Source: Paraburkholderia sp. CNPSo 3274 (GTDB lineage: Bacteria; Pseudomonadota; Gammaproteobacteria; Burkholderiales; Burkholderiaceae). From it: a stretch of DNA of 39,940 nucleotides. The translations under genes were made by a program, and so were the position numbers. The notes beneath the pieces are model-generated. The model was not told where the DNA came from, ran no database searches, and saw only the letters and a list, made by a program, of their open reading frames with translations. The stretch spans positions 1-39,940 of the forward strand of contig NZ_JAMBPR010000075.1 in NCBI RefSeq assembly GCF_024206475.1, read 5' to 3'. Below are positions 17,199-25,672 of this stretch, piece after piece. Numbering within the stretch: the first letter of the stretch is position 1; every line of letters begins with the position of its first letter.

Positions 17199-18748
17199 AC
17201 TGCACTCGCTGTATCGGGTTGGGCGCGCACGCTCTGGATCGCCGCGCCAAGAATGTCTTCCTGCGTGAGGTCGTCATTGACGAAGTCGCCACGCAACTCG
17301 CCTTCGCCGATCACGAGCACGCGGTCGCTGATGCCCAGCACTTCGGGCAGTTCGGACGACACCATCACGATCGCCACGCCGCGTTTGGCCAGCTGGAAGA
17401 TCAGCTTGTAGATTTCGTACTTCGCGCCGACGTCCACGCCGCGCGTCGGCTCGTCGAGGATCAGCACCTTCGGGTCGGTGAGCAGCATCTTGGTGAGCAC
17501 CGCCTTCTGCTGATTGCCGCCCGAGAGGCTCGCAATCGAAAGCATGGGGTTCGCCGCGCGCACCGAAAGGCGCTGCATTTCCGTGCGGATCGTATCGAGT
17601 TCGGCGGCCGTGTCGATGCGCCCGTGCCGGGAAAAGCGTTGCAGCACCGAGAGCGTGATGTTGTGGCCCACGCCCAGTTGCGGCACGATGCCGTGGCGTT
17701 TGCGGTCCTCGGGCACCATGGCGATGCCCGCGTTGATCGCGTCGAGCGGCGAACGGATTTTCAACGGCTTGCCTTCGAGCAGAACCGTGGCCGTGCATGT
17801 GCCCGCATACGCACCGAAGATCGCCTGCATCGTTTCCGTTCGGCCCGCGCCAACGAGCCCGGCCACGCCCAGGATCTCGCCACGACGCACCGAGAACGAG
17901 ACGTCGTCCACACGCTTGCGGCGCGGGTTCGTCACGTCGTAGCAGGTCACGTTGCGGGCCTCGAACACGACCTCGCCAATGTCATGCGGCTCGCGCGGAA
18001 AGAGATTGCGGATCTCACGCCCCACCATCAACGCAATGATGCGGTCGGTGGTGAGCGTCGCCATCGGCTCGGTGGCCACGTGACGGCCGTCGCGAATCAC
18101 GCTCACGGTGTCGCACACCGCTTCGACCTCGTCGAGCTTGTGCGAGATGTAGACGCACGCTACGCCGCGGCGCTTCAAGTCGCGCACGATGTCGAGCAGG
18201 ATCTTCGTTTCCGCCGCCGTGAGCGAAGACGACGGCTCGTCGAGAATCAGCAGTTTCGCGCGCTTGTTCAGCGCCTTCGCGATCTCGATGAGCTGTTGAT
18301 GGCCGCCGCCATAGTTCATCACCGGCTGCGCCACGTTGATGGCGTCGATGTTCAGTTCGCGCAGCAATTCGTCGGCGCGCTGGTACATCGCCGCGTAGTT
18401 CATGCGGCCGCCCGGGAGCGTGATTTCGTTGCCGAGAAAGATGTTCTCGGCAACGGAAAGCTCGGGCACGAGCATCAGCTCCTGGTGGATGATGACGATG
18501 CCCGCGCGTTCGGTGTCGCGCACGCTTTGCGCCTCGAGCGGCGCGCCTTCCCAACGGATCTCGCCGCTCCAGGTGCCGTGCGGGTAGACGCCCGAGAGCA
18601 CTTTCATGAGCGTGGATTTGCCGGCGCCGTTCTCGCCGCACAGGCCCACGCATTCGCCGGGCCGCACCGTGAGGTCGATGCCGTCGAGCGCTTTCACGCC
18701 CGCAAAGGACTTGACGATGCCGCGCATCGTCAGCAAGGGTTCGGTCAT
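17195..18748 (-). CDS. xylG: XylG, xylose ABC transporter ATP-binding protein
   Basis: The 517-residue protein is a tandem ABC ATPase of the sugar-import class. The first domain has Walker A GENGAGKS (38-45), a degenerate signature NYGGGHQQLIEIAKAL, and Walker B LLILDEPSSSLT. The second has the usual degenerate Walker A GLVGAGRTE, an intact LSGGNQQKAV signature and LILDEPTRGVD. This asymmetry is normal for RbsA/XylG proteins. It powers uptake of xylose bound by XylF through the XylH permease. It starts 81 bases after the xylF stop and overlaps xylH by four bases. Xylose specificity rests on the neighbouring xylA, xylB, xylF and xylR genes. Confidence 0.93.
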   Translation of the reverse strand: MTEPLLTMRGIVKSFAGVKALDGIDLTVRPGECVGLCGENGAGKSTLMKVLSGVYPHGTWSGEIRWEGAPLEAQSVRDTERAGIVIIHQELMLVPELSVAENIFLGNEITLPGGRMNYAAMYQRADELLRELNIDAINVAQPVMNYGGGHQQLIEIAKALNKRAKLLILDEPSSSLTAAETKILLDIVRDLKRRGVACVYISHKLDEVEAVCDTVSVIRDGRHVATEPMATLTTDRIIALMVGREIRNLFPREPHDIGEVVFEARNVTCYDVTNPRRKRVDDVSFSVRRGEILGVAGLVGAGRTETMQAIFGAYAGTCTATVLLEGKPLKIRSPLDAINAGIAMVPEDRKRHGIVPQLGVGHNITLSVLQRFSRHGRIDTAAELDTIRTEMQRLSVRAANPMLSIASLSGGNQQKAVLTKMLLTDPKVLILDEPTRGVDVGAKYEIYKLIFQLAKRGVAIVMVSSELPEVLGISDRVLVIGEGELRGDFVNDDLTQEDILGAAIQSVRAQPDTASAV

Positions 18749-18829
18749 ACGCTGGTTACTCGCTGCGATGGCCCGCGCGCGATGCAGTGGCTACACTCGT
18801 GGCGCGCGCGGGCCGTCAGGCCAAAAGCG

Positions 18830-19858
18830 TTACTGGCTTGCCAGTTGCGCCTGCGTATAGAAGCCGTCCTTCACGACGACGTCCACGTTGCTTTTCGTGA
18901 GCAGCGTCGGCTGCAGCAGCACCGTATCGACCTTCTTCTTGCCGTTGTCGTACTGCGCGTTATACGCGGGCTTCTGGCCCCTCGCGAGATCGACAGCGAG
19001 CTTCGCGGCTTCGCCCGCGATGAGCTTGAGCGGCTTGTAGACCGTCATGGTCTGCGTGCCCGCCACCACGCGCTTGACCGCCGCGAGGTCTGCGTCCTGG
19101 CCCGACACCGGCACCTTGCCCGCGAGATGCTGCGCGGCGAGCGCCTGAATCGCGCCGCCCGCGGTGCCGTCGTTCGAGGCGACGACTGCGTCGATCTTGT
19201 TGTTGTTCGCGGTGAGCGCGTCTTCCATGACGCGCAGCGCCGTCGAAGCGCTCCACTCCGGCACCCACTGCTGGCCGACCACCTTGATGTCGCCACGGTC
19301 GATGGCAGGCTTGAGGACCTTCAGTTGTCCTTCACGCAGCATCTTCGCGTTGTTGTCGGTAGGCGCGCCGCCCAGCAGGAAGTAATTGCCCTTGGGCTGC
19401 GCGTCGTAGACACCCTTCGCCTGCAGCTCGCCCACCTTCTCGTTGTCGAACGAGATGTACGCGTCGATATCGGCGTCGAGAATCAGGCGGTCATACGAAA
19501 CGACCTTGATGCCAGCCTTCTTCGCTTCGGCGACGACATTGCCGAGCGTCTTCGAGTTGAACGGCACGATCACGATGACGTCTACGCCACGCGAAATGAG
19601 GTTTTCGATCTGCGAGATCTGGCGTTCTTCGCTAGCATCGGCCGACTGCACCGACACCTTCGCGCCCATCTTTTCCGCGGCAGCGACGAAGTAGTCGCGG
19701 TCGCGCGACCAGCGCTCGACACGCAGGTCGTCGATGCAGAAGCCGATCTCGGGATGGTCCTTGCTCGCGTGCGCAAGCGGTGCGGCAAGCGACAGGCTCG
19801 CGAGCACGGCCCCGCATACGAGCGAACTCAGAACCGAACGACGTTTGGCGAAATTCAT
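18830..19858 (-). CDS. xylF: XylF, periplasmic xylose-binding protein
   Basis: The 342-residue product has a Sec signal peptide (basic MNFAKRRS, hydrophobic core, cleavage after AHA near residue 31), followed by a type I periplasmic sugar-binding fold. The mature start HPEIGFCIDDLRVERWSRDR and later EKMGAKVSVQSADASEERQ and SNDGTAGGAIQAL are typical of XylF. It captures D-xylose in the periplasm and delivers it to XylGH. The ATG at 19858 is preceded by GAGGAG (minus strand) and places the signal peptide at the N terminus. The repeated CGCAATTGC element lies 85 bases upstream of this start, suggesting XylR control. It is the first gene of the xylFGH transport unit. Confidence 0.93.
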   Translation of the reverse strand: MNFAKRRSVLSSLVCGAVLASLSLAAPLAHASKDHPEIGFCIDDLRVERWSRDRDYFVAAAEKMGAKVSVQSADASEERQISQIENLISRGVDVIVIVPFNSKTLGNVVAEAKKAGIKVVSYDRLILDADIDAYISFDNEKVGELQAKGVYDAQPKGNYFLLGGAPTDNNAKMLREGQLKVLKPAIDRGDIKVVGQQWVPEWSASTALRVMEDALTANNNKIDAVVASNDGTAGGAIQALAAQHLAGKVPVSGQDADLAAVKRVVAGTQTMTVYKPLKLIAGEAAKLAVDLARGQKPAYNAQYDNGKKKVDTVLLQPTLLTKSNVDVVVKDGFYTQAQLASQ

Positions 19859-19942
19859 GTCTCCATACTCCTCTTGATGCCGATGCGCGGGCGCGCGCGA
19901 ACGCGTCGCCGCCGCGGCGATGGTTTTCAGGTTGTTGCCGAT

Positions 19943-19951
19943 GCAATTGCG
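19943..19951 (-). promoter_or_regulatory. candidate XylR operator half upstream of xylF
   Basis: The minus strand reads TTCCGCAATTGCATC here. The core CGCAATTGC also occurs upstream of xylB and xylA. The distance to the xylF start codon is 85 bases, the same as for the copy upstream of xylA. Confidence 0.5.
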
Positions 19952-20003
19952 GAACACACGCGAAACGGCATCGCGTGCGGTATAACCGTAGGACTACCAA
20001 TCG

Positions 20004-20036
20004 ACTGCACGACTACACTGGCCGTGCAGTTTTTTT
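20004..20036 (+). terminator. plus-strand terminator-like hairpin, antisense to the xyl genes
   Basis: ACTGCACG (20004-20011) and CGTGCAGT (20023-20030) form an 8-bp stem with an 11-base loop, followed by a run of T ending at 20036. It is oriented on the plus strand, although every gene nearby is on the minus strand. It lies between xylB and xylF. Confidence 0.5.
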
Positions 20037-20041
20037 CTTCG

Positions 20042-20065
20042 CCGGCGCCTTTCGTCAGGCGCCGG
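20042..20065 (-). terminator. GC-rich hairpin overlapping the xylB stop codon
   Basis: CCGGCGCCT (20042-20050) and AGGCGCCGG (20057-20065) form a perfect 9-bp stem around a 6-base loop that carries part of the xylB TGA (20055-20057). No T-tract follows on the minus strand (it reads GAAGAAAAAAA), so it is more likely an mRNA-end stabiliser or weak block than a true intrinsic terminator. Confidence 0.4.
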
Positions 20066-21545
20066 TTGCGAAAACCGGTTCGAGCGCGCGATACAGCGCG
20101 CCAAAGGTTGGACGGCGCGCCTCGCGATACCAGGCGTGGCGAGCGGCGTCAGGTTCACGAACCGCCAGCACGGGCGGCTGCGGGCACACTTCGTCGAGCG
20201 TCGCACCCGGTTCGAGCGCGAGATGCGCGAGGCGCGCGGCGCCCAGCGCCGGCCCCACTTCACCGCCCGCGCGCAACGTGAGCGCGCGGCCGCTGATATC
20301 GGCGAGCATCTGCGTCCACCAGACGCTGCGCGAGCCGCCGCCAATGACGGTGATCGTGTCCGGCACGAGCCCCGCCGCGTGCAACGCGTCCATGCCGTCG
20401 AGCAGCGCGAAACCTACGCCTTCCAATGTTGCGTTGGCCAGATCGGCACGCGAGGTCTGCGGGGTCATGCCGTAGAACACGCCCTTCGCGTTGACGTTGT
20501 TGTGCGGCGTCCGCTCGCCGCTGAGATACGGCAGGAACCACGGCCGGCGCGCGTCGCGCTCGGCGTTCGAGTTCGCTTGCGCGTCGGCGAGCAACGCGCC
20601 GACGCTTTCGTAGCCCGTCAACTGCGCCGTGAAGTCGAGGCAACTGGCTGCGTTGAGCATCACGGACATCAGGTGCCACGTGTGCGGCAACGCATGGCAG
20701 AAGCTGTGCACGGCGGAATCGGGATTGGCGAGAAAGCCGTCCGAGACTGCGAAATAGACGCCCGAAGTGCCGAGCGAAAGCATTGCATCGCCGGGCCGCA
20801 CGATGCCCACGCCCACGGCACCCGCCGCGTTGTCGCCACCGCCCGCCACGACCGGAATTTCGCGCAGACCGAATTGCCGGGCGAGTTCGGGCCGCAGCGT
20901 GCCCGTCACCTGGTTGCCTTCGAACGCGTCGGGCATTTGTGCCCGCGTGAGGCCGCACGCCGCAAGCAAGGTCTCGCTATAGTCGCGCTTCGCGATGTCG
21001 AGCCACAGCGTGCCGGCGGCGTCGGACGGATCGGTGGCGAACACGCCCGTGAGCAGCCAGCGCAAATAGTCCTTCGGCAACAGCACGTGCGCGATGCGCG
21101 TGAAGATCTCCGGCTCGTGCTTGCGCACCCAAAGCAGCTTCGGCGCCGTAAAGCCCGGCATCGCGAGATTGCCCGCAATCGCATGCAACTGCGGTACGTC
21201 GCGTTCCAGCTCGATACATTCGGTATCCGAACGACCGTCGTTCCACAGAATTGCGGGACGAAGCACCTCGCCCTGCGCGTCGAGCAGTGTCGCGCCGTGC
21301 ATCTGGCCGGTCAGGCCGAGCGCCTCGATGCGTGCCGGGTCGATGCCGCGCCCGCGCGCCTCGGCGATGAGTGCACGCAATGCGCTCTGCGTGGCGAGCC
21401 ACCAGTCTTGCGGCGCCTGCTCGGACCAGCGCGGCTGTGGCCGGCTCACGGTGAGCGGCGCGCTCGCGCTGCCGAGCACATCGCCCGCGCGGTCGAGCAG
21501 CACCGCCTTCACGCCCGACGTGCCGAGGTCGATACCGATGAACAT
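20055..21545 (-). CDS. xylB: XylB, xylulokinase
   Basis: The 496-residue protein is a FGGY-family sugar kinase that phosphorylates D-xylulose to xylulose-5-phosphate in the cytoplasm. It starts with GIDLGTSGVKA (phosphate motif 1). It has the substrate loop GLTGQMHGA (M82-H83), WNDGRSDTEC (about 101-110), and the catalytic aspartate D238 in AGGGDNAAGAVG. A second nucleotide-binding segment VIGGGSRSVWWTQMLADI lies in the C-terminal domain. The length matches E. coli XylB (484). It lies between xylA (102 bases upstream) and xylF (196 bases downstream), and has its own CGCAATTGC element 49 bases before the start, so it may be transcribed both with xylA and alone. Confidence 0.95.
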   Translation of the reverse strand: MFIGIDLGTSGVKAVLLDRAGDVLGSASAPLTVSRPQPRWSEQAPQDWWLATQSALRALIAEARGRGIDPARIEALGLTGQMHGATLLDAQGEVLRPAILWNDGRSDTECIELERDVPQLHAIAGNLAMPGFTAPKLLWVRKHEPEIFTRIAHVLLPKDYLRWLLTGVFATDPSDAAGTLWLDIAKRDYSETLLAACGLTRAQMPDAFEGNQVTGTLRPELARQFGLREIPVVAGGGDNAAGAVGVGIVRPGDAMLSLGTSGVYFAVSDGFLANPDSAVHSFCHALPHTWHLMSVMLNAASCLDFTAQLTGYESVGALLADAQANSNAERDARRPWFLPYLSGERTPHNNVNAKGVFYGMTPQTSRADLANATLEGVGFALLDGMDALHAAGLVPDTITVIGGGSRSVWWTQMLADISGRALTLRAGGEVGPALGAARLAHLALEPGATLDEVCPQPPVLAVREPDAARHAWYREARRPTFGALYRALEPVFATGA

Positions 21546-21593
21546 GTCTCCGTCCCACTCTTTTGCGTCAGTTTGCCTTCAACGGCAAGCGGC

Positions 21594-21602
21594 GCAATTG
21601 CG
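21594..21602 (-). promoter_or_regulatory. candidate XylR operator upstream of xylB
   Basis: The minus strand reads TCAAATTCGCAATTGCG. Two AATT-containing half-sites (CAAATT and CGCAATT) lie in tandem, as expected for an AraC-type regulator, and the 9-mer CGCAATTGC is shared with xylA and xylF. Confidence 0.55.
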
Positions 21603-21608
21603 AATTTG

Positions 21609-21640
21609 ACGGCGCGCACTAATGTTTTTTCGCGCGCCGT
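21609..21640 (-). repeat. 9-bp inverted repeat after xylA
   Basis: ACGGCGCGC (21609-21617) and GCGCGCCGT (21632-21640) are perfect inverted repeats starting eight bases after the xylA stop, with a 14-base A-rich loop on the transcript. There is no T-tract behind it on the minus strand. It may stabilise or partly end the xylA transcript before xylB. Confidence 0.5.
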
Positions 21641-21647
21641 GGCACGG

Positions 21648-22970
21648 CTAGCGCTGGCCGTAGACGGCCTGGTTCACGACATTCTCTAGCCGCTCCTGCT
21701 GGCCGCTCGCGTGCTGCGGATTCATGCCGTGCGCGAGTGCGTCGGCGGCGAGCGACGAGAGCGAATAACCACCCGCGAGAATCTTGCGGCCGAACTCGTT
21801 GTCCCAGCCCGCGTAACGCTGACTACGGAACTGCTCGAGCCGGTCGTTTTCCACGAGCGCAGCACCGCGCTCGAGCGCCAGCGCGAGCACGTCGATCGCG
21901 CCCACGTGACCATAGAACAGGTCTTCCGGATCGATGCTCGAGCGGCGCACCTTCGCGTCGAAGTTCATGCCGCCCGTGGTAAAGCCGCCGTGGCGCAGGA
22001 TCTCGTAGAACGCGAGCGTCAGTTCTTCGACGCTGTTCGGGAACTGGTCCGTGTCCCAGCCATTTTGCGGATCGCCGCGATTCGCGTCGACGCTGCCGAA
22101 CACGCCTAGCGCGAACGCCGTCGCGATTTCGTGATGGAAAGAGTGGCCTGCGAGCGTCGCGTGATTCGCCTCGATATTCACGCGGATTTCGTTTTGCAAA
22201 CCGTATTGCGTGAGGAAGCCGTGCACCGTCGCAACGTCGTAGTCGTACTGGTGCTTGGTCGGCTCTTGCGGCTTCGGCTCGATCAGCAGCGTGCCGGTGA
22301 AACCGGTGCGGTGCTTGTGCTCGACCACCATCGAAAGGAAGCGTGCGAACTGCTCGCGTTCGCGCTTGAGGTCGGTATTGAGCAGCGTGTCATAGCCTTC
22401 GCGGCCGCCCCAAAGCACGTAGTTCTCGCCGCCCAGCTTGCGCGTCGCGTCGAGCGCATGACAAACCTGAGTGGCCGCGTACGCGAAGACTTCGGGGTTG
22501 GGGTTCGTGGCGGCGCCTCCGGCGTAGCGCGGATTCGAAAACAGGTTGGCGGTGCCCCAGAGCAGCTTCACGCCGCTCGCCTGCTGGCGCTCGCCGAGAT
22601 AGTCGACCATGCGCTTGAAGTTTTCCGTGTAGTCCTTCAGGTCCTTGCCTTCAGGAGCGACATCGGTGTCGTGGAACGTGTAATAAGGTGTGCCCAGCTT
22701 CGAGAAAAACTCGAACGCCGCGTCGGCCTTCTGGTGTGCGCGCTCCATGGCGTCGCCGGGCTGCTGCCACGGGCGGTGAAACGCCCCCTGCCCGAAGATA
22801 TCGTTGCCGGGCCAGACGAACGAGTGCCAGTAGCACACCGCGATGCGCAGATGCTCTTCGAGCGTCTTGCCGAGCACCTTCCTGGTATGGTCGTAGTGAT
22901 GGTACGCAAGCGGGTTGTCCGACTGCGGGCCTTCGTATCGAATGGCGGGGATATGTTCGAAATACGACAT
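21648..22970 (-). CDS. xylA: XylA, xylose isomerase
   Basis: The 440-residue enzyme isomerises D-xylose to D-xylulose. It has the same length as the E. coli enzyme. The catalytic pair lies in YYTFHDTD (H100, D103), the metal-binding block LLIEPKPQEPTKHQYDYD follows the central barrel, and NIEANHATLAGHSFHHE and GSVDANRGD supply further metal ligands. The ATG at 22970 is preceded by GGAGACATC on the minus strand and begins MSYFEHIPAIRYEGP, the usual XylA N terminus. The frame runs further upstream, into the xylR control region, but that part is not XylA-like. It is divergent from xylR, and a candidate XylR operator lies 85 bases before its start. Confidence 0.97.
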   Translation of the reverse strand: MSYFEHIPAIRYEGPQSDNPLAYHHYDHTRKVLGKTLEEHLRIAVCYWHSFVWPGNDIFGQGAFHRPWQQPGDAMERAHQKADAAFEFFSKLGTPYYTFHDTDVAPEGKDLKDYTENFKRMVDYLGERQQASGVKLLWGTANLFSNPRYAGGAATNPNPEVFAYAATQVCHALDATRKLGGENYVLWGGREGYDTLLNTDLKREREQFARFLSMVVEHKHRTGFTGTLLIEPKPQEPTKHQYDYDVATVHGFLTQYGLQNEIRVNIEANHATLAGHSFHHEIATAFALGVFGSVDANRGDPQNGWDTDQFPNSVEELTLAFYEILRHGGFTTGGMNFDAKVRRSSIDPEDLFYGHVGAIDVLALALERGAALVENDRLEQFRSQRYAGWDNEFGRKILAGGYSLSSLAADALAHGMNPQHASGQQERLENVVNQAVYGQR

Positions 22971-23280
22971 GATGTCTCCAATGTTGTTGCAGCGCAGCGG
23001 CGCAGCGTGCATCCCTCTGTGTGACGTCATACTGCCCGCGACGCGCAAAGCGCGGCAATTGCGAAATTGCGTGAGAGCTTTAACGTTTCCTGCCGACTGG
23101 CGCGGGGGGCGCGCCCGCGATCCCGAATGTGGGCCTAGAATAACCGGACGCTTGAAACGACGCGCCGCAGGCGCCAGAGACATCGTAGCGCGGTGCACAT
23201 TGACGCGCACCGCGCCCGAACTGGAGACATGGCGGCTTTCCGCAGGCGTTCCGCGCCGGGCGAACAGCCGCCGACACGAC
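22971..23280. promoter_or_regulatory. divergent xylA-xylR control region
   Basis: These 310 bases separate the divergent xylA and xylR start codons. They hold the tandem CGCAATT elements near 23055-23072. No strong consensus sigma-70 promoter was recognised for either gene, which fits activator dependence. No protein-like coding frame independent of the flanking genes was seen. Confidence 0.7.
23055..23072 (-). promoter_or_regulatory. candidate XylR operator upstream of xylA
   Basis: The minus strand reads ACGCAATTTCGCAATTGC: a direct repeat of CGCAATT with an 8-base period, ending in the CGCAATTGC core. Direct repeats spaced like this suit AraC-type DNA-binding domains. The core is also found upstream of xylB and xylF. 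Confidence 0.6.
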
Positions 23281-24492
23281 ATGACCCGTGCCCCCGCTTC
23301 ACAGACGCCCCACCGCATCGCACTGCTCTTCAACGCGAATAAGGTGTACGACCGCGAGATCATTGCGGGGATTGGCCACTATTTGCGCTCCACGCGCGTC
23401 GCGTGGGACCTCTTTCTCGAGGAAGACTTCCGCTGCCGCCTGGCGGGCATCGAGCGCTTCGACGGGGACGGCATCATCGCCGATTTCGACGACCCCGCCG
23501 TAGCCGACGCCCTGCGCGGCTGCCCGCTGCCGGTGGTCGCCGTGGGCTCGTCGTTCGAAGATGCCGGCCACTACCCGGCCGACGTGCCCTATATCGCGAC
23601 CGACAACCGCAAACTGGTCTCGCTCGCGTGGACGCATCTGATCGGCGCGGGCCTGCCTAATCTCGCGATGTACAGCCTGCCCGTCGCCCAGGAAAACCGC
23701 TGGGCGCAGGAGCGCGAACTGGCATTCCAGGCGATCGCCCGCGAAGAAGGCTTGCAGGCGCCGATCTACCGGGGCCAGGCCACCAGCGCCAGCGCCTGGA
23801 ATCAGGCCATCGAGCAGTTGAGCGTCTGGCTGCACAGCCTGCCCAAGCCCGTGGGCGTGATCGCCGTGACCGACGCACGGGCGCGGCATTTATTGCAGGC
23901 GTGTCTGATTCACGGCATTGCCGTGCCCGAGCAGGTGGCGATCATCGGGATCGACAACGATCCGCTCACCCGCACGCTCACGCGCATCCCGCTCTCGTCG
24001 GTCATCCAGGGCACGGAGGAAATGGGCAAGACGGCCGCCCACTTGCTGCATCAGATGCTGCGCGGCGCACGTTTTCCGGGCCAACGCATTCTGGTTCCGC
24101 CCGTCGGCATCAATGTGCTCGAATCGACCCGGCATGAGCCGCTGTCGAGCCCGCATGTCATGCGTGCACGCCACTTCATCCGCCAGTACGCTTGCCAGGG
24201 CATCAAGACCGAGCAGGTGGCCGACTACGTGGGCGTGTCGCGCTCGTCGCTGGAGGAATATTTCCGACGTGAACTGCAGTGCACGGTCCACCAGGAAATC
24301 CTGCGCCACAAGCTCGACGCCGCAAAGGCGATGCTCGCGAGCCGCGACGCCTCGAGCGCGGAGGTGGCGATCCGCTGCGGATTCACGTCGCTGCAGTACA
24401 TGTATGCCGTATTCCGGCGAGAACTGGGATGCACGCCGCGCGAATATCAGGACAGTGTCGCGAACGCTTCGGGCCCACGCCTGTCCACTTGA
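23281..24492 (+). CDS. xylR: XylR, AraC-family xylose regulator
   Basis: The 403-residue protein has the architecture of E. coli XylR (392 residues). An N-terminal LacI/periplasmic-binding-like sugar domain (IALLFNANKVYDREIIAGI at residues 13-31, VGSSFEDAGHYPADVPYIATDN, IGIDNDPLTRTLTRIPLSS) precedes a C-terminal AraC double helix-turn-helix of about 100 residues. The latter includes VADYVGVSRSSLEEYFRREL and VAIRCGFTSLQYMYAVFRRE. It should bind D-xylose and activate xylA, xylB and xylF. The ATG at 23281 was chosen because the XylR domain begins immediately after it; no strong ribosome-binding site is visible. It is divergent from xylA and is followed after 58 bases by the epimerase gene on the same strand. 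Confidence 0.93.
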   Translation: MTRAPASQTPHRIALLFNANKVYDREIIAGIGHYLRSTRVAWDLFLEEDFRCRLAGIERFDGDGIIADFDDPAVADALRGCPLPVVAVGSSFEDAGHYPADVPYIATDNRKLVSLAWTHLIGAGLPNLAMYSLPVAQENRWAQERELAFQAIAREEGLQAPIYRGQATSASAWNQAIEQLSVWLHSLPKPVGVIAVTDARARHLLQACLIHGIAVPEQVAIIGIDNDPLTRTLTRIPLSSVIQGTEEMGKTAAHLLHQMLRGARFPGQRILVPPVGINVLESTRHEPLSSPHVMRARHFIRQYACQGIKTEQVADYVGVSRSSLEEYFRRELQCTVHQEILRHKLDAAKAMLASRDASSAEVAIRCGFTSLQYMYAVFRRELGCTPREYQDSVANASGPRLST

Positions 24493-24550
24493 TGAAGCGG
24501 CTTCGGCCATCCCGGACAATCACGCTTTCTTCATACGTTCTCTTCACCTC

Positions 24551-25651
24551 ATGAACACTCTTGCTGCCCATCTGACTTCCGAACCGTGGGGCGCCCTGCC
24601 CGGTGGCGACGCCGTGCGGCTCTATACGCTGCGCAACGCGCAGGGCATGAAGGTGTCGGTCAGCGACCTCGGCGCGACGCTCGTCTCATGGCTCGCGCCC
24701 GATCGCGCCGGCCGCCTCGCGGACATCATGCTCGGCCACGACACGCCCGCGGACTATCTCGCAGCCAACACGTACATGGGCGGCCTGATCGGACGCTGGG
24801 CCAACCGCATCGCGGGTGCGCATTTCACGCTGGACGGTATCGACTATCCACTCGATCGCAACGAGAACGGCAATCTGCTGCACGGCGGCGCGAACGGCTT
24901 TCATCGGCAGATGTGGCAGGTGGAAGAAGATCGGGGCTCACTGGTGCTGCGGCTCGACTCGCCCGAAGGCGACGGCGGTTTTCCGGGCAATGTGAGTGTG
25001 CAGGTGCGCTATACGCTCGACGACGAAGGCACGCTGACGCTCGAATACGAGGGCGTGTCCGACGCGCCTACGCCGCTGAATCTCACGAGCCACGGCTACT
25101 TCAACCTTTCCGGCGAGGTGAGCCCGGACATTCGCGGCCACGTGCTGACGATCGACGCGGACGCCTTCCTCGAAGTCGATCCGAAGTTGATTCCCGTGCG
25201 CATTGCCGACGTCTCGGGCAGCGCCTTCGACTTCCGCCATGGCGCGCCGCTCGGCGCACGGCTCGACTGGCCGCACGCCCAGCTAGAGCGCGCACGCGGT
25301 TTCGACCACTGCTACGTGCTGCGCGCGCCCGAGAGCACGGCAGGCACGCTGCACGCCGCGCCGGGGCTATGGCCTGTGCGGCCGGTGGCGCGCGTCTACG
25401 AGCCGGGCAGCGGACGCGAGCTTGCCGTCTCGACCGACCAGCGCGGCCTGCAACTCTATACGGGGAATTATCTGGAGGGGCAGCCGGGACGCCGGGGCGC
25501 GACGTGCGCGCGCTATGCGGGGCTGTGCCTCGAAGCGGGCGGCTTCCCGAACCAGATCAACATGGAAGCGCCCGCCTGCGACGAAGTGGTGCTGCAGCCC
25601 GGCAAGACGTATCGGCAGGTCACGCAATACCGCGTGAGCGTGCTCCCCTGA
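24551..25651 (+). CDS. aldose 1-epimerase (mutarotase)
   Basis: The 366-residue protein is a GalM-type aldose epimerase that interconverts alpha and beta anomers of free aldoses. Visible family motifs are GRWANRIAGA (N85, R86), LLHGGANGFHRQMW (H111, H118), the catalytic-His block NLTSHGYFNLSG, GFDHCYVL, and LCLEAGGFPNQIN with the general-base Glu. It lies 58 bases after xylR on the same strand and beside the xylose genes, so xylose is the likely substrate in vivo, although the family is broad and glucose or galactose cannot be excluded. Its stop codon lies within a 26-bp palindrome shared with the convergent dehydrogenase gene. Confidence 0.92.
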   Translation: MNTLAAHLTSEPWGALPGGDAVRLYTLRNAQGMKVSVSDLGATLVSWLAPDRAGRLADIMLGHDTPADYLAANTYMGGLIGRWANRIAGAHFTLDGIDYPLDRNENGNLLHGGANGFHRQMWQVEEDRGSLVLRLDSPEGDGGFPGNVSVQVRYTLDDEGTLTLEYEGVSDAPTPLNLTSHGYFNLSGEVSPDIRGHVLTIDADAFLEVDPKLIPVRIADVSGSAFDFRHGAPLGARLDWPHAQLERARGFDHCYVLRAPESTAGTLHAAPGLWPVRPVARVYEPGSGRELAVSTDQRGLQLYTGNYLEGQPGRRGATCARYAGLCLEAGGFPNQINMEAPACDEVVLQPGKTYRQVTQYRVSVLP

Positions 25652-25672
25652 AGCCGGGCGCCCGGCTTCAGG
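25647..25672. terminator. 26-bp palindrome containing both convergent stop codons
   Basis: CCTGAAGCCGGG (25647-25658) and CCCGGCTTCAGG (25661-25672) are perfect 12-bp arms with CG between them. The TGA of the epimerase (25649-25651) and the TGA of the dehydrogenase (25668-25670, minus strand) sit symmetrically in opposite arms. There is no T-tract on either side. Confidence 0.7.

Noticed and set aside
17219..20281. A 1020-codon open frame opposite xylFGH
   Set aside because: The composition is that of a GC-rich antisense frame, while the minus strand encodes clear XylG and XylF proteins.
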